Assembly (NCBI RefSeq): GCF_003610255.1
Contig: NZ_RAPS01000001.1
Span: 6,041,001-6,105,000 of the forward strand
Reading direction: 5' to 3'
From: Streptomyces sp. TLI_171
GTDB lineage: Bacteria > Actinomycetota > Actinomycetes > Streptomycetales > Streptomycetaceae
DNA length: 64,000 bases
The notes beneath the pieces were generated by a model. It ran no database searches, was not told where the DNA came from, and was given only the letters and a program-made list of their open reading frames with translations. Positions within the stretch are counted from its first letter, which is position 1. The number at the start of each line of letters is the position of its first letter. The translations under genes and the position numbers were made by a program. Below are positions 63,207 through 64,000 of this stretch, in pieces.

Positions 63207-63353
63207 ACCACCACCAACGGACGAATCGTCACACCGGACACGGCCCACCAGCCAGGGCTTCGGCGAAGTCGTGGGATGTCCGATTCGTGAGCATGTGGCC
63301 TCAAGAGGGTGAGAGGCATTCACGGATACGGATGTCCAGCCCGAGACCCAGCC

Positions 63354-63626
63354 TTACGGCAGCTTCAAGCTGTCGACCAGTTGCACCTGGGGATCCCACG
63401 CCGCCGGGCGTTCGCTCACCGATCCGCGCCAAGGGCAGCCAGCCTCGATCCATGCAGCTCGCGCGGTCATGACCCCCGCGTTCGAGGCGTCCTCGTAGCC
63501 GAACTCGATGAAGCAGCAGCTGCAGATTGCGAATGACGGCGTCAGTCCGTCGGAACCCCAGGGATCGAATCCCTGATCGAGCCCGCACACAGGGCAATGG
63601 GCTCCTGGCCTCGGTGTCCTCGTCAC
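63354..63626 (-). CDS. Small Cys-rich protein with paired CxxC motifs
   Basis: A 90-aa protein starting at the GTG 63626. It has a CPVCGLDQGF pair and an ICSCCFIEFGYEDAS pair, 21 residues apart, suggesting a zinc ribbon, then ARAAWIEAGCPW. The layout resembles the CPCC-type Cys-rich family and short proteins often found beside SUKH/Imm genes in toxin-immunity islands. The sequence is clean and full length. Its role is unknown. Neighbours on both sides are transposase fragments. Confidence 0.65.
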   Translation of the reverse strand: MTRTPRPGAHCPVCGLDQGFDPWGSDGLTPSFAICSCCFIEFGYEDASNAGVMTARAAWIEAGCPWRGSVSERPAAWDPQVQLVDSLKLP

Positions 63627-63737
63627 AGGCTGATGCTACGTGCCGTCGGACCCCGTCGCTGATGCTTGCCCGGGTCAGGCAGGCACGGCTTCCAAGATCA
63701 TGGAGTTCTCTACGCCCCGTGATCCAAGTGGAAGACC

Positions 63738-64000
63738 GTGCCTGTCGACGCATCATCTCTGATCTCGCCTGCCCTTGATCAGCTCCGCGAGCAACCCGAG
63801 GTCGCTCCTGCCGAGGTTCCGGGGCTGCTGGAGCGATTGGCCGCGGTGCCGGGCCCTCGTGATCCGCGCGGGGTGCGCCACGCGCCTGCCGTCGTGCTCG
63901 CGCTGACCGCGTGCGCGGTATTGGCCGGGGCGACCTCGCTTCTAGCGGTGGGCGAATGGATCGCCGACGCCCCAGCCCAGTTGCTGGAGCGCCTCGGTGT
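63738..64000 (+). CDS. ISAs1-family transposase, N-terminal part (runs off window)
   Basis: Starts at the GTG 63738 (VPVDASSLISPALDQL). GLLERLAAVPGPRDPRGVRHAPAVVLALTACAVLAGA follows, the conserved ISAs1 N-terminus. The frame is open to the window end at LLERLG. It gives a view of an uninterrupted ISAs1 N-terminus for comparison with the altered copy at 28516 and the fragment at 37725. Whether it is intact cannot be told from here. Confidence 0.85.
   Translation, partial: MPVDASSLISPALDQLREQPEVAPAEVPGLLERLAAVPGPRDPRGVRHAPAVVLALTACAVLAGATSLLAVGEWIADAPAQLLERLG

Overview
The window looks like a mobile-element-rich accessory region of a high-GC actinomycete, most likely Streptomyces or Kitasatospora: GTG and ATG starts are mixed, third codon positions are strongly G/C, and the IS families (IS3, IS5, IS21, IS110, IS256 relic, IS630 relic, IS701, ISL3, ISAs1) are typical of streptomycete chromosome arms or linear plasmids. 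No rRNA, tRNA or CRISPR array was seen.

Three giant genes dominate. (1) 1-10564, minus strand: an uninterrupted frame of more than 3,521 codons that leaves the window at base 1. (2) 14420-21091, plus: a 2,223-aa protein with three long tandem repeats, a Lys/Ala-rich basic stretch and an OTU-like cysteine protease domain. (3) 38298-47864, plus: a 3,188-aa protein with a very large beta-rich C-terminal part. All three start with the same ~300-aa alpha-helical, membrane-active-looking domain, followed by a low-complexity linker with repeated RVLAAL-type motifs, an ~85-aa helical module, and then a divergent payload. This is the layout of actinobacterial polymorphic-toxin or secreted-effector proteins. 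Genes 1 and 2 face away from each other across a ~2.4 kb inverted duplication (8438-10835 and 14157-16531) whose centre holds an IS3 element, a pentapeptide-repeat gene and an IS701 element.

Region by region. 21.0-21.5 kb: IS256 and IS5 relics. 21.5-24.2 kb: aldo/keto reductase and an APC-type permease, diverging from a 430-bp gap. 24.4-32.9 kb: nested transposons. A transposase gene (26.2-30.7 kb) is split by a 2,988-bp unit with 57-bp perfect inverted ends and a 9-bp target duplication, and that unit carries a frameshifted macro-domain gene. 33.1-36.3 kb: a quiet island with an MFS exporter, a family 2 glycosyltransferase and a HAD phosphatase. 36.5-38.0 kb: fused IS fragments. 38.3-47.9 kb: giant gene 3. 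48-58.5 kb: a truncated IS5, a small MITE-like element, ISL3, an IS21 that encloses an Imm1-like gene, a SUKH/SMI1 gene, and three IS5-type transposases, one of which is translationally coupled to a coiled-coil/winged-helix accessory gene. 58.7-64 kb: an alpha/beta hydrolase, a decayed lectin gene, decayed ISL3, IS701, IS110 and IS5 pieces, a small Cys-rich protein, and the start of another ISAs1 transposase.

The best candidate for an undescribed system is the giant three-member protein family. It shares an exchangeable N-terminal half, and small immunity-like genes are scattered nearby (Imm1-like 53162, SUKH 53615, acidic ORFs 55701 and 25811, Cys-rich 63354), several of them inside IS boundaries. 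All functional assignments rest on reading motifs by eye; no database search was run.
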